A stretch of DNA of 64,000 nt from Aquilaria yunnanensis. Lineage: Eukaryota > Streptophyta > Magnoliopsida > Malvales > Thymelaeaceae. Under the pieces are notes generated by a model, which saw only the letters and a program-made list of their open reading frames with translations, did not search any database and had not been told where the DNA came from. A program made the position numbers and the translations under genes. The stretch is taken from NCBI GenBank assembly GCA_039654915.1, contig CM077594.1:48623001-48687000 (forward strand), in the 5' to 3' direction. Below, piece by piece: positions 46,200 to 58,829 of this stretch (the first letter of the stretch is position 1; each line of letters begins with the position of its first letter).

Positions 46200-48483
46200 T
46201 TGGAAACATTCACAACATGTTTTGAATGAAATGGAAACATTCAAAAATAGTTTAGAATAAAATGGAAACATTCACAACGTGTTTAGAATGAAATGGAAAC
46301 ATTCAAAACTAGTTTGGAATAAAATGGTAACATTCACAACCTGTTTGGAATGAAATGGAAACATTCACAAGTAGTTTAGAATGAAATGGAAACATTCACA
46401 ACTTGTTTGGAATAAATGGAAACGTTCATAAATTATTTTGAATGAAATGGAAACTTTCACAACAACTTTAGAATGAAGTGGAAACTTTCACAACATGATT
46501 GGAATGAAATGGAAACATTAACAACTTGTTTGGAATGAAATTGGAACATTCACAACTTGTTTGGAATGAACTTGAAACACTAACAACTTGTTTGGAATGG
46601 ACTAGAAGCATTTACAACCTGTGTGGAATGAACTAGAAACATTCACAAATAGTTTGGAATGAATGGAAACATTCACAACTACTTTCGAATGAAGTGGAAA
46701 CATTCACAACTTGGTTCGAATAAAATGGAAACACTCACATCTAGTTTTGATTACAATGGAAACATTAACAACTTGTTTGGAATGAAATGGAAACATTCAC
46801 AACTAGTTTGGAATAAAATGGAAACATTCAAAACTTGTTTGGAATGAAATGGAAACATTCACAACATGTTCGGTAAGAAATGTAAACATTCACAACTAGT
46901 TCTGAATGAAGTGGAAACATTCACACCTTTTTTGGACTGAAATAGAAACATTCACAAATAATTTGGAATGAATGAAACAATTCAGAACTTGTTTGGAATG
47001 AAATGGAAACATTCACAACTAATTTGGAGTGAATAAAAATATTCACAACTTATTTGGGGTGAAATGGAAAGATTCACAACCTCTTTGGAATGAAATTGAA
47101 ACATTCACAACTAGTTTAGAGTGAAATCGAGACATTCACAACTAGTTTAGAATGAAATGGAAACATTAACAACTAGTTCTGAATGAAATGGAAACATTCA
47201 CAAGAAATTTGGAATAAAATGGAAACAATCAGAACAAATTTGGAATGAATGGAAACATTCATAACTTGTTTTGAATGAAATGAAAACATTCACATGTAGT
47301 TTAGAATGAAATTAAAAGATTTACAACAACTTTAGAAAGAAAGGGAAACATTCACAACTTGTTTGTAACGAATTGGAGTCATTCACAAATAGTTTAGAAT
47401 GAAATGGGGACATCCACAACTTGTTTGGAATGAAATGGAAATATTCACAAGTAGTTTAGAATGATATGGAAACATTCATAACCTGTTTGGAATGAAATGG
47501 AAACTTCCACAACTAGTTTGGAACGAATTGGAAACATTCACAATGTGTTTGTAACCAAATGGAAACATTCACAACTAGTTTAGAATGAAATGGAAACATT
47601 CACAACTTGTTTGGAATGAATTGGAAACATTCACAACTTGTTTGGAATGAAATGGAAATATTCACAACTAGTTTAGAATGAAATTGAAACATTCACAACT
47701 AGTTTAGAATGAAATGGAATGAATTGGAAACATTTACAACTTGTTTGGAATCAAATGGAAACAATTACAACTAGTTTAGAATGGAATGGAAACATTCACA
47801 ACTTGTTTGGAATGAAATGGAAACATTCACAAATAGTTTAGAATGAAATGGATACATTCACAACGTGTTTGGATTGAAATGGAAACAGTTAGAAATAGTT
47901 TAGAATGAAGTGCAAATATTCAGCACCTGTTTGGAATGAAGTGGAAACATTCACAACCTGTTGCGAATGGAATGGAAATATTCACAACTAGTTTAGAATG
48001 AGATGAAAACATTCAACTCCTGTTTGGAATGAAATGGAATCATTCCTAACCTGTTTGGAATGAAGTGGAAACATTCACAACCAGTTTGGAATGGAATGGA
48101 AACATTCACGACTAGATTGGAATGAAATGGAAGCATTCACAACTAGTTTGGAAAGAAATGGAAACATGCACAACTAGTTTGGAATGAAATGGAAACATTC
48201 ACAACTTATTTGGAATAAAATGGAAACATTCACAAATAGTTTAGAATGAAATAGAAACATCAACAACGTGCTTGGAATGAGATAGAAACATTCACAACTA
48301 GTTTAGATTAAAATAGAAACATTCGCAACTTGTTTGGAATGAAATGGAAACATTCGCAACTAGTTTAGAATGAAATGAAAACATTCACAACTTGTTTGGA
48401 TTGAAATGGATACATTTATGGCTAGATTACGAATGAAATGGAAACATTCACAGCTTGTTACGAATAAAATGGAAATATTCACA

Positions 48484-48980
48484 ACTAGTTTAGAATGAAA
48501 TGGAAACATTTACAACTTGTTTAGAATGAAATGGAAACATTGACATATAGTTTAGAATGAATTGGAAACATTCACAACGTGATTGAAATGAAATGGAAAC
48601 ACTCACAAATAGTTTAGAATAAAATGGAAAATTCACAATGTGTTTAGAATGAAATGGAAACATTCACAACTAGTTTGGAGTAAAATGATGACATTGACAA
48701 CCTGTTTGGAATGAAATGGTAACATTCACAACTAGTTTAGAATGAAATGGAAACATTTACAACTTGTTTGGAATGAAATGGAAACATTGACATATAGTTT
48801 AGAATGAATTGGAAACATTCAGAACGTGATTGGAATGAAATGGAAACATTCACAAATAGTTTAGAATAAAATTGAAAATTCACAATGTGTTTAGAATGAA
48901 ATGGAAACATTCACAACTAGTTTGGAATGAAATGGAAACATTACAACTAGTTTCGAATGAAATGGAAACATTCACAACTA
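48484..48980 (-). repeat. 8-monomer tandem duplication in satellite
   Basis: The motif ACATATAGTTTAG at 48,543 and 48,790 (247 bp apart, 8 monomers less one base) is embedded in a matching series of variant monomers, including GGAAAATTCACAATGTG, where a monomer is short by several bases in both copies. Confidence 0.85.
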
Positions 48981-51900
48981 GTTCTTAATGAATTGGAAAC
49001 ATTCACAACAAGTTTGGAATAAAATGGAAACAATCAGAACAAGTTTTGAATGAATGGAACCATTCAAAATTTGTTTCGAATGAAATGGAAATATTCCCAT
49101 CTACTTTAGAATGATATTGAAACATTCAAAACTAGTTTAGAAAGAAATGGAAACATTCAAAACTTGTTTCGTATGAATTGGAATCATTCTCAAATAGTTT
49201 AGAATGAAATGGAAACATCCACAACTTGTTAGGAAAGATATGGAAATATTCACAACTAGTTTAGAATGAAATGGAAACATTTACAACTGGTTTGGAATGA
49301 AATGGAAACTTTCACAACTTTTTTGGAATGAAATGGAAACATTCACAACTAGTTTAGAATGAAATGGAAACATTCATAACTTGTTTTGAATGAAATGGAA
49401 ACATTCACAACATGTCTGGAATGAAATGGAAATATTCACAACTTGTTTAGAATGAAATTGAAACATTTACAACTAGTTTAGAAAGAAATGGAGCATTCAC
49501 AACTTGCTTGGAAATAAATAGAAACATGCACAACGTGTTTGGAATGAAATGGAAACATTCACAACTAGTTTAGACTGAAATGGAAACATTCACAACTTGT
49601 TCGGAATGAAATGGAAATATTCACAACGTGTTTGGATTGAAATGGAAACATTCAGAAATAGTTTAGAATGAAATGCAAACATTCACAACATGTTTGGAAT
49701 GAAGTGGAAACATTCACAACCTGTTGGGAATGAAATCGAAACATTCACAACTAGTTTAGAATGAGATGGAAACATTCACAACCTACTTGGAATGAAATGG
49801 AATCATTCCTAACCTGTTTGTAATGAAGTGGAAACATTGATAACTAGGTTGGAATGAAATGGAAACATTCACAACTGGTTTGGAATGAAATGGATACATT
49901 CACAACTAGTTTGGAATGAAATGGAAACATTCACAACTGCTTTAGAATGAAATGGAAACATTCATAACTTGTTTGGAACAAAATGTAAACATTCACAATT
50001 AGTTTGGAATAAAATGTAAGCATTCGCAACTTGTTTAGAATGAAATGGAAATAGTCATAACTAGTTTAGAATGAAATGGAAATATTCACAACCTGTTTGG
50101 AATGAAATGGAAAGACTCACAACTTGTTTAGAACGAACAGGATACAGTGACAACTACTTTGGAATAAATGGAAACACTCACAACTAGTTTCGAATGAAAT
50201 AGAAACACTCACAATTTGTTTGGATTAAAATGGAAACATTCACAACTTGTTTAGAATGAAGTTTAAACATTCACAACTTATTTGGAATGAAATGGAAACA
50301 TTCACAAATTGTTTAGATAGAATTGACACATTCAAAGGTTGTTTGGAATAGAATGGAAACATCCACAACTAGTTTAGAATGAAATGGAAACATTCAAATC
50401 TTATTTGGAAGGAAATCAAACACTGACAACTTGTATGGAATGAACTAGAAACATTCACAACTAGTCTGGAATGAATGGAAACATTTACAACTTGTTTGGA
50501 ATGAAAAAGAAACATTCACAACTAGTTTCGATTGAAATGGAAGCATTCACAACTTGTTTGGAATGAAATGTAAACATTCACAACTTGTTTGGAATGAAAT
50601 TGAAACCTTCACAACTAGTTTGGAATCAATGGAAATGTTCACAACATGTTTGGAATGAAACGGAAACATTCACAACTTGCTTGGAATTCAATCGAAACAT
50701 TCACAACTAGTTTAGAATGAAATGGAAACTTTAACAACTTGTTTGGAATGAAATGGAAACATTTGGAAGTAGTTTAGAATGAAATGGAAACATTCACAAC
50801 TAGTTTCGAATGAAATGGAAACATTCACAACCTATTTGGAATGAAATGGAAGCATTCACAACTAGTTTCGAATGAAATGGAAACATTCACAACCTGTTTG
50901 CAATGAATGGAAACATTCACTATGAGTTTGGAACAAAATGCAAACATTCACAACTAGTTTGGAATGAAATTTAAACATTCACAACCTATTTGCAATGAAA
51001 TGGAAACATTCACAACTAATTTCAAATGAAATGAAAACATTCATGACCCATTTGGAATGAAATGTAAAGATTCACAACATTTTTGGAATGAAGTGGATAC
51101 ATTCACAACTAGATTGGAATGAAATGTAAACATTCACAACCTGTTTCGATTGAAATGGAATCATTCACAACCTGTTTCGAATGAAATGGAAACATTCCCA
51201 ACTTGTTTGTGATGAAATGGAAACATTCAAAACGAGCTTGGAATGAATTGGAAACATTCATAACATGTCGGAATGAAATGGAAACATTCACAACTAGTTT
51301 GGAACAAAAAAACATATTCAAAACAAGTATGGAATGAAATGGAAACATTCATAACTTTTGTAGAATGAAATCGAAACATTTACAACTAGTTTAGAAGGAA
51401 ATGCAAACATTTACAACTTTTTTGGAATGAAATGGAAACATTTACTAATAGTTTAGAATGAAATGGAAACATCCACAACTTGTTTGGAATGAAGTGGAAA
51501 CATTTGCAACTAGTTTAGGATGAAATGGAAACATTCACAACTTGTTTCGAATGAAATGGAAACATTCACAAGTTGTTTTGAATGAAATGGAAACATTCAT
51601 AACTTATTTTGAATGAAGTGGAAACATTCACAACTTGTTTGGAATGAAATGGAAACATTCACAACTAGTTTGCAATGAACTGGAAACATTCTAAACTGGT
51701 TTGGAATGAAATGGAAACATTACAACTAGTTTAGAATGAAATGGACATTCCCAACTTTTTTGGAATGAAATGAAAACATTCACAACTTTTTTGGAAAGAA
51801 ATAGAAACATTCACAACTAGTTTGGAAAGAAATGGAAATATTCACAACTTGTTTGGAAAGGAATGGAAACATTCACAACTAGTTTAGAATGAAATGGAAA

Positions 51901-53424
51901 CATTCACAACAAGTTTGGAATGAAGTGGAAATGTTCACAACCAGTTTGGAATGAAATGGAAACATTCACAACTTGTTTGGAATGAAATTGAAAGATTCAT
52001 AACTAGTTCGGAATCCATGGAAACATTCACAGCTTGTTTGGAATGAAATGGAAACATTCAGAGCTTGTTTGGAATGAATGGAGACATTCAGAATGACATG
52101 GAATGAAATAGAGACATTCACAGCTTGTTTGGAATGACATGGAAATAGTCACCCCCTATTTGGAATGAATTTGAAACATTCAAACCATGTTTGGAATGAA
52201 ATGGAAACATTCACAACTTATTTGGAAAGAAATGGAATCATTCACAACTAGTTTGGAATGAATAGAAACATTTACAACTTGTTTGGAGGGAAACAGAAAC
52301 ATTCACAACTAGTCTCGAAAGAAATGGAAGCAGGCACAACTTGTTTGGAACGGACTGGAAACATGCACAACTAGTTTGGAATGAAATGGAAACATTCACA
52401 ACTAGTTTGGAATGAATGGAAGCATTCGCAACTTGTTTGGAATGAAATGGAATCGTTCACAACTTGTTTGGAATGAAATGGAAATAATCACAACAAGTTG
52501 GGAATCGATGGAAACATTCACAACATGCTCGAAATGAAATTGAAACACTCACAACTTGTTTGGAATCAAATGGAAACATTCACAACTAGTTTAGAATCAA
52601 ACGGAAACATTAACAACTTGTTTGGAAAAAAATAGAAACATTCACAAGTAGTTTAGAATGAAATGGAAACATTCACAACTAGCTTGGAATGAAATGGGAA
52701 CATTCAAAAACCGATTTGGAATGAAATGGAAATATTCACAACTAGTTTAGAATGTAATGAAAACATTCATAACTTGTTCGGAATGAAATGGAAACATTGA
52801 CAACTTGTTTGGAATGAAATTGAATCATGCACAACTAGTTTAGAAAAAAATTGGAGACATTCACAACTTGTTTGGAGAGAAATGGAAACATTCACAACTA
52901 GTTTTGAATGAAATCGAAACATTCACAACATGTTTCGAATGAAATGGAAACATTAACAACTAGTTTAGACTGAAATTAAAACATTCACAACTTGTTTGGA
53001 ATGAAATGGAAACATTCACAAATAGTTTAGAATGAAATGAAAACATTCACAACGTATTTGGATTGAAATGGAAACATTCAGAAATAGTTTAGAATGAAAA
53101 GCAAACATTCACAATGTGTTTGGAATGAAGTGGAAACATTTACAACCTATTGAGAATGAAATGGAAACATTCACAACTAGTGTAGAATGAGACGGAAACA
53201 TTTAGAACCTGTTTCGAATGAAATGGAATCACTCCTAACCTATTTGGAATGAAGTGGAAACATTGATGGCTAGTTTGGAATGAAATGGAAATATTCAAAA
53301 CCAGTTTGGAATGGAATGCAAACATTCACAACTAATTTGGAATGAAATGGAGACATTCACAACTCGTTTGGAAATAAATGGACACATTCACAACTAGTTT
53401 GGAATAAAATGGAAACATTCACAA

Positions 53425-53672
53425 CTACTTCAGAATGAAATGGAAACATTCATAACTTGTTTGGAATAAAATGTAAACCTTCGCAATTAGTTTGGAATAA
53501 AATGTAAACATTCACAACTTGTTTGGAATGAAATGGAAACATTCACAACTACTTCAGAATGAAATGGAAACATTCATAACTTGTTTGGAATAAAATGTAA
53601 ACCTTCACAATTAGTTTGGAATAAAATGTAAACATTCACAACTTGTTTGGAATGAAATGAAAACAGTCCTAA
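53425..53672 (-). repeat. 4-monomer tandem duplication in satellite
   Basis: A 124-bp unit starting CTACTTCAGAATG occurs at 53,425 and 53,549 with about one base difference, so it is recent. Exactly 4 x 31 bp. Confidence 0.9.
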
Positions 53673-55564
53673 CTAGTTTAGAATGAAATGAAAACATTCA
53701 CAACCAGTTTGGAATGAAATGGAAACACTCACAACTTGTTTGGAATGAACTAGACACATGCACAACTACTTTGGAATGAATGGAAACACTCACAACTAGT
53801 TTCGAATGAAGTAGAAACATTCACAATTTGTTTGGATTAAAATGGAAACATTTACAACTTGTTTAGAATGAAGTGTAAACATTCACAGCTTGTTTGGAAT
53901 GAAATGGAAACATTCACATATTGTTTAGATTGAAATGAAACATTCACAGCCTGTTTGCAATGGAATGGAAACATTCACAGCTAGTTTAGAATCAAATAGA
54001 AACATTCACAACTTATTTGGAAGGAAAGTGAAACACTCACAACTTGTTTGGAATGAACTGGAAACATTCACAACTAGTGTGGAATGAATGGAAACATTCA
54101 CAACTTGTTTGGAATGAAATGGAAACATTCACAACTAGTTTCAATTGAAATGAAAGCATTCACAACTTGTTTGGAATGAAATGGAAACATTCACAACTCG
54201 TTTGGAATGAAATTGAAATGTTCACTACTAGTTTGGAATCAATGGAAACATTCACAACATGTTTGGAATGAAATGGAAACTTTCACAACTTGTTTGGAAT
54301 TAAATCGAAACATTCACACCTAGTTTAGAATGGAATCCAAACATTAATAACTTGTTTGGAGTGAAATGGAAACATTCAAAAGTAGTTTAGAATCAAATGG
54401 AAACATTCACAACTAGTTTGGAATGAGATGGAAACATTCACAATCTGTTTGGAATGAAATGGAAGAATTCACAACTAGTTTTGAATGAAATGGAAACATT
54501 CACCACCTGTTTGCAGTGAATGGAAACATTCACAACGAGTTTGGAATGAAATGTAAACATCCACAACAAGTTTGAAATGAAATCTAAACATTCACAACCT
54601 GTTTCCAATGAAATGGGAACATTCACAACTAGTTTCGAATAAAATGGAAACATTCATGACCCGTTTGGAATGAAATGTGAAGATTCACAACATTTTTGGA
54701 ATGAAATGGGTACATTCACAACTAGTTTGGAATGAAACGTAAACATTCACAATAAGTGTTGATTGAAATGAAATCGTTCACAACCTGTTTCGAATGAAAT
54801 GGAAACATTCCCAACTTGTTTGGGACGATATAGAAACATTCACAACGAGCATGGAATGAAATGCAAACATTCATAACTTGCTCGGAATTAAATGGAAACA
54901 TTCACAACTAGTTTGCAATGAAATGGAAATATTCAAAACAAGTTTCAAAAGAAATGGAAACATTCACAACTAGTGTAGAATGAAATCGAAACATTCACAA
55001 CTAGTTTAGAAAGAAATGCAAACATTCATAAGTTTTTTGGAATGAAATGGGAACATTCACAAATAGTTTATAATGAAATGGAAACATCAACAACTTGTTT
55101 GGAAAGAAAAGGAAACATTCGTAACTAGTTTAGGATTAAATGAAAACGTTTAGAACTTGTTTGGAATGAAATCAAAAGATTCATAACTAGTTTGGAATGA
55201 ATGGAAACATTCACAACTTGTTTGGAATGAAATGGAAACATTCACAGCTTGTTTATAATGAATGGAAACATTCACAACTTGTTTGGATTGAAATGGGGAC
55301 ATTCATAGCTTGTTTGGAGTGAAATGGAAATAGTCACACCTTGTTTGGAATGAAATTGAAACATTCACACCTTGTTTGGAATGAAATGGAAACATTCACA
55401 ACTTATTTGGAATGAAATGGAATCATTCACAACTGTTGCCTGTCGGCATCTTCGTTTTATGAGTTGGTGAGCCTGGGAGGGACTTCCGGTGAGGGGGAAG
55501 CATCTGAAGAAGAGAATTCCTAGGAGAGATTGCCTGAAATACTCGAAGAACAAGGGTTAGGAGG

Positions 55565-55587
55565 TCCCCGGATTGTTTTTCCGGGGA
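55565..55587 (-). other. Strong hairpin downstream of the LTR TATA box
   Basis: TCCCCGG, a 9-base loop, then CCGGGGA form a perfect 7-bp stem, about 85-110 bases past the TATA box in the RNA sense. It would lie in the R/U5 part of the transcript. Confidence 0.6.
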
Positions 55588-55672
55588 AGGAGCCTCCGAC
55601 GCCCAAGTTTGTATCTAGTGAAGTGTAGAAGAATCCCCATCTTACCTGAGAGTTTCCCAAAAATTTATAGGA

Positions 55673-55680
55673 GGGTGTTT
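55673..55680 (-). promoter_or_regulatory. TATA box of the Tat-like LTR
   Basis: CTATAAAT on the - strand inside the LTR, the right orientation for the pol remnant on the same strand. Confidence 0.55.
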
Positions 55681-56296
55681 AGGGAAGTCCACTTGACACA
55701 GCCCGCTTAGATCGTGACACGTGTATGGTCGGATGCTGTTCGTACCTCCGCGAATGGGGGCCTCCAACTGGCCATAGGCCATTTGGGCAGAAGTCAGGGT
55801 CGTAGGAGGTTTGCGTGTCAGGGCGTGTACAATGGTGGCGTGTCAGGATGTGTACGAGGACGGCGTGTCAGAACACATGCAAGGGCGGCATGTCAGAGGC
55901 TCCTTAACCATTTTTGTCGTACTCTCGAGATCCCTTCGGTGAAAGAGGCCTATTCGGGATAGGATGGCTTCTTACCGAGGTTGCTCCAGTTATTCGCAGG
56001 TCCCTTCAGCACGGATGATTCCTTTCGGAGGTGTTTTCCTGTCAAAGATGATAAGTCTACCTCTCCCAAAGCTAGCTAGGTCATCCTACCGAGGGTGGTA
56101 GTGCACCATATTCCCAAGGTCAGTACTGTCACTCCCGAGGGTGACGATGTACCTCCGAGGTCGAGGGGTCTGGGTGTCAGACCCTGTTTTCCCGAGGTTG
56201 GTGATTTATTCCTCGGGGGTGACACCTATATTTACCGAGGGTGGCGCTTCGCCAGATCTTGTGAGTTTGAAGGGCAGTAGTGCTTTGGCTATCACA

Positions 56297-56311
56297 TGCC
56301 CCCCCATTGAA
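56297..56311 (-). other. Polypurine tract of the Tat-like element
   Basis: The - strand reads TTCAATGGGGGGGCA next to the proposed LTR start TGTGATAG. A run of seven G is the strongest purine tract in this region. Confidence 0.6.
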
Positions 56312-57050
56312 AAGTCGAAGTGGAGGCTTCGGCCAATAGAATCTTTGGGGGCACCTCATGGGACTCATTTGTAGAAAACTATGTAGCAGGCACCTCGCCA
56401 CCCAAAGGTGTGCCTTCTCTGCCGAGGTAGCCTGTGGGTTTCACTCCTTGCCCTCTGGTTGGTCCCTTGGTGTTTTCGAGGTGCACACTCCCGTTCTTTA
56501 CTTTTTCTACTGCAGGTCTGTGGACTGTCACGTCTCGTAATCAGGAGTGTCACTTCGGATATGCGTGCCTAGGTTTTCATGCTGTCAGAAGATGTGCCCT
56601 TGTTTCTTGCGTCAGACAACACGTGGCATGCGGTGATTAGTGGACAGTTGCATCGGTTACACCAGCTGCGTCTTTTCACCTTCGAGGGGTAATTATGGCA
56701 ATGATTCGCCTTCGCGGGGTAGTTATGGCGACGATTCGGCTACCCCCCTTCGGTCTATATAAACCTTCCTCCCCCTCATAGCCCTCATTTGCTTTCCTTT
56801 GCTTCTATCCTGCTTTCCTGTGCTCTCAGGCTCTTCTCTTTCTTTTGCGGCAGTGCAAGCGGCGGAGCGATTTCCGGCAACCTTTTACGATGATGTCAAC
56901 TAATCCCGACTTCGGCAAACGTTTCGGTGGGTTTCCCTTTCAAAAGTCCCCCAGTTTCTTTCGTTCCCTTTTTTTCTAGAGTCCGAAGTTATTTTCTCAT
57001 TCCCAAAGTCCCTTGACATTCTTTCCCGAAGCCATTTCTTTTAGGCGAAC
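56312..57050 (+). promoter_or_regulatory. Upstream region and TATA box of the antisense gene
   Basis: No gene is visible here. A 30-bp unit beginning CCTTCGAGGGGTAATTATGG is repeated in tandem at 56,679 and 56,709. It is followed about 16 bases later by a + strand TATA box, CTATATAAAC, at 56,755-56,764. The arrangement looks like a promoter for the + strand coding region that begins near 57,051. Pyrimidine-rich sequence ending TTTCTTTTAG at about 57,041 could be the end of an intron in the untranslated leader. Confidence 0.55.
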
Positions 57051-57900
57051 ATGTCTTCCCCTATCCCAATCATGTTCGTCCAAACTACTCCCGAGAGTTG
57101 GCTTCCTCTTATGTCTCATCCGTGTTGTACCACTTTGGAGAAATTAATGAAGTGGATGACCAAATTTTTTCTTCCTTCTTATGCCGTTATCCGGTTACCC
57201 CGTTTTGGCCTGTTCAGCTTCATGAATAGATTGGACGAGGTTACTATTTCCGAGCCCAACCTAAGGCCGGACTTCGGTTCCCTCAGCCAAAGATGATTTG
57301 CGACTTTTGCCAATTCTATGGCATAGCCGTGAATCAGCTTCCTCCCAACTCCAATTCTTACTTTAATGCTTTTCTCTGCATGTGTGGGGTTTTCAAGATA
57401 GAACCCCACTTCATCATCTTCATGCAGTATTACAAGCTCTATCCGGTCCAGAAGGGTGGCTTATATTTCATGCTACCTCAGGGATCTGGGAGCAAAAAAT
57501 ACATGTTCACCTTCGACACCAAGGACAGTTGGTGAGGGTGCCAAAGGAAGTTCTTCCTAACAGTGGCAGAGGCGTGGTCGCACGTGCCGACAAGGTGGGC
57601 CTGAAGGACGCTGGAGACGGATGTCATTGATCCCAAGAAGTTGCTAACTCCCGAGTTAGCAGCGAGGTTTGAGGATTTTGACAGCCATATCCGAGCTGTC
57701 ACCGACTGGGATGCCGAGGTCCCACCACCCTCCTTGTATCCTTTCCCCATCAGGTGGGATCGAAGAAGTTCTTTGAGAGTTAGGGGTGATGAAGGAGCAC
57801 AAAATTGACCTTGGCATGCCAGCGCCTCCCATCGATGGAAAGAAATCATGGCTGGTGATGCTCCTTCGGAAGCAACTCACTTACGAATCCTTCATCGGGA

Positions 57901-57970
57901 GTAAGTTGCTTTCCGAATTTTGCTATAAGTACCCTTTTGGACTTACACTGATATTTCCTTCCTTTTTCAG
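57901..57970 (+). other. Probable intron in the antisense gene (70 bp)
   Basis: It opens with the consensus donor GTAAGT and ends TTCCTTCCTTTTTCAG, a strong pyrimidine tract and acceptor. It is AT-richer than the flanking coding sequence. Confidence 0.72.
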
Positions 57971-58735
57971 AGATGGGCGACCAGTCAGCTGCCTTCTACA
58001 AGTCCTTCTTCCTCGGTCAGGCCGAGAAGGGGGAACAGAAGAAGAACGCCACCCGAAGAGGCGAAAGGCATCTGGAGGGGGGGCATCCTTGGCCAAGAAA
58101 GCGAAGAAGGACCCTCTTCCCCCTCCTCCGGAAGATGTTGAAGAGGTCAGGGACCAGCCTTTGGTCCACAATGACCCGCCATCAGAGCTGGCCGTCAGCT
58201 CCACTCCCCGAAGTCCTGTCACTTTGGCGGATATCCTGGGCACTTCAGCAGGAGGCCCTTCTGCCGAGGAGCTCGAGGAGTGAAGACGAAGCAAGGGCAA
58301 ACACGTCCCTGCCGAAGTGGAGGAAGTCCACGATTCTGACGAGACATTGCCGAGGTTCCACCAAGTTTGCCCCTTAGCCATGTCTTTATAAATTCAAACA
58401 TTTTTATCATTCTCAATCTTTTTGACGTATGCCGAAGGGACAATGTACTGATGGAACTGCGGCGTGACTTTGCAGAGGAAGTAGCGCCCTTGGCATGGAT
58501 GGTGGAGCATGCCCGGAAGCGGGCCTTTTGAGACTCCCATTTCCCGAAGGATAAGGTTCCGAGGGAGCCTTTCTGGTCTTTCACGGAGGACATGAAATTG
58601 TTCTCCAAAGACAGCCAACAAATGGCTCCCCAAATGGTGAGGAGCGTGCTCACCCAAGCCACTTTCAAATCTATGGCAGATGAATGCCCGAACGAGGAGG
58701 TCCTCACTGCGAGGATGTCCTAACATGCTGCCCAG

Positions 58736-58829
58736 GTATTCTTCAGACCCTTCATCTTTTCTACAAATTTTTTTTAAGTGTTAGGTTTTCTTTGTAAAAC
58801 TTCACCAAATGTCCTTTTTTTTTTTGCAG
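58736..58829 (+). other. Probable intron in the antisense gene (94 bp)
   Basis: Donor CAG/GTATTC, acceptor after a run of T ending TTTTGCAG at 58,829. T-rich, with coding-like sequence on both sides. Confidence 0.72.

Larger units (their letters stand above)
46200..55433 (-). repeat. 31-bp satellite array, reverse orientation, block 8
   Basis: The longest uninterrupted block (9.2 kb), reverse sense. Marker monomers recur in the same order around 47,871-48,110, 49,634-49,860 and 53,061-53,290. A longer block, 49,620-51,480, resembles 53,050-55,100. It also has an 8-monomer and a 4-monomer local duplication. It ends abruptly at the LTR of the Tat-like element. No gene seen. Confidence 0.97.
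55434..56296 (-). repeat. Probable 3' LTR of the Tat-like element (863 bp)
   Basis: The satellite stops at TGTTGCCTGTCGGCATC, whose - strand form ends in CAACA. The other end, by inference, is the CACA before the pyrimidine run at 56,297, giving TGTGATAGCC at the LTR start on the - strand. A minus-strand TATA box, CTATAAAT, lies at 55,673-55,680. No second copy is present to confirm the borders. Confidence 0.65.

Noticed and set aside
57923..58381. - strand frames of 110-160 residues opposite the antisense gene (57,478-58,726)
   Set aside because: They overlap the better-supported + strand coding region and its introns, and show no retroelement motif.
58378..58437. Possible third intron in the antisense gene
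   Set aside because: AT-rich and without a good donor or acceptor pair, so I could not support its borders.
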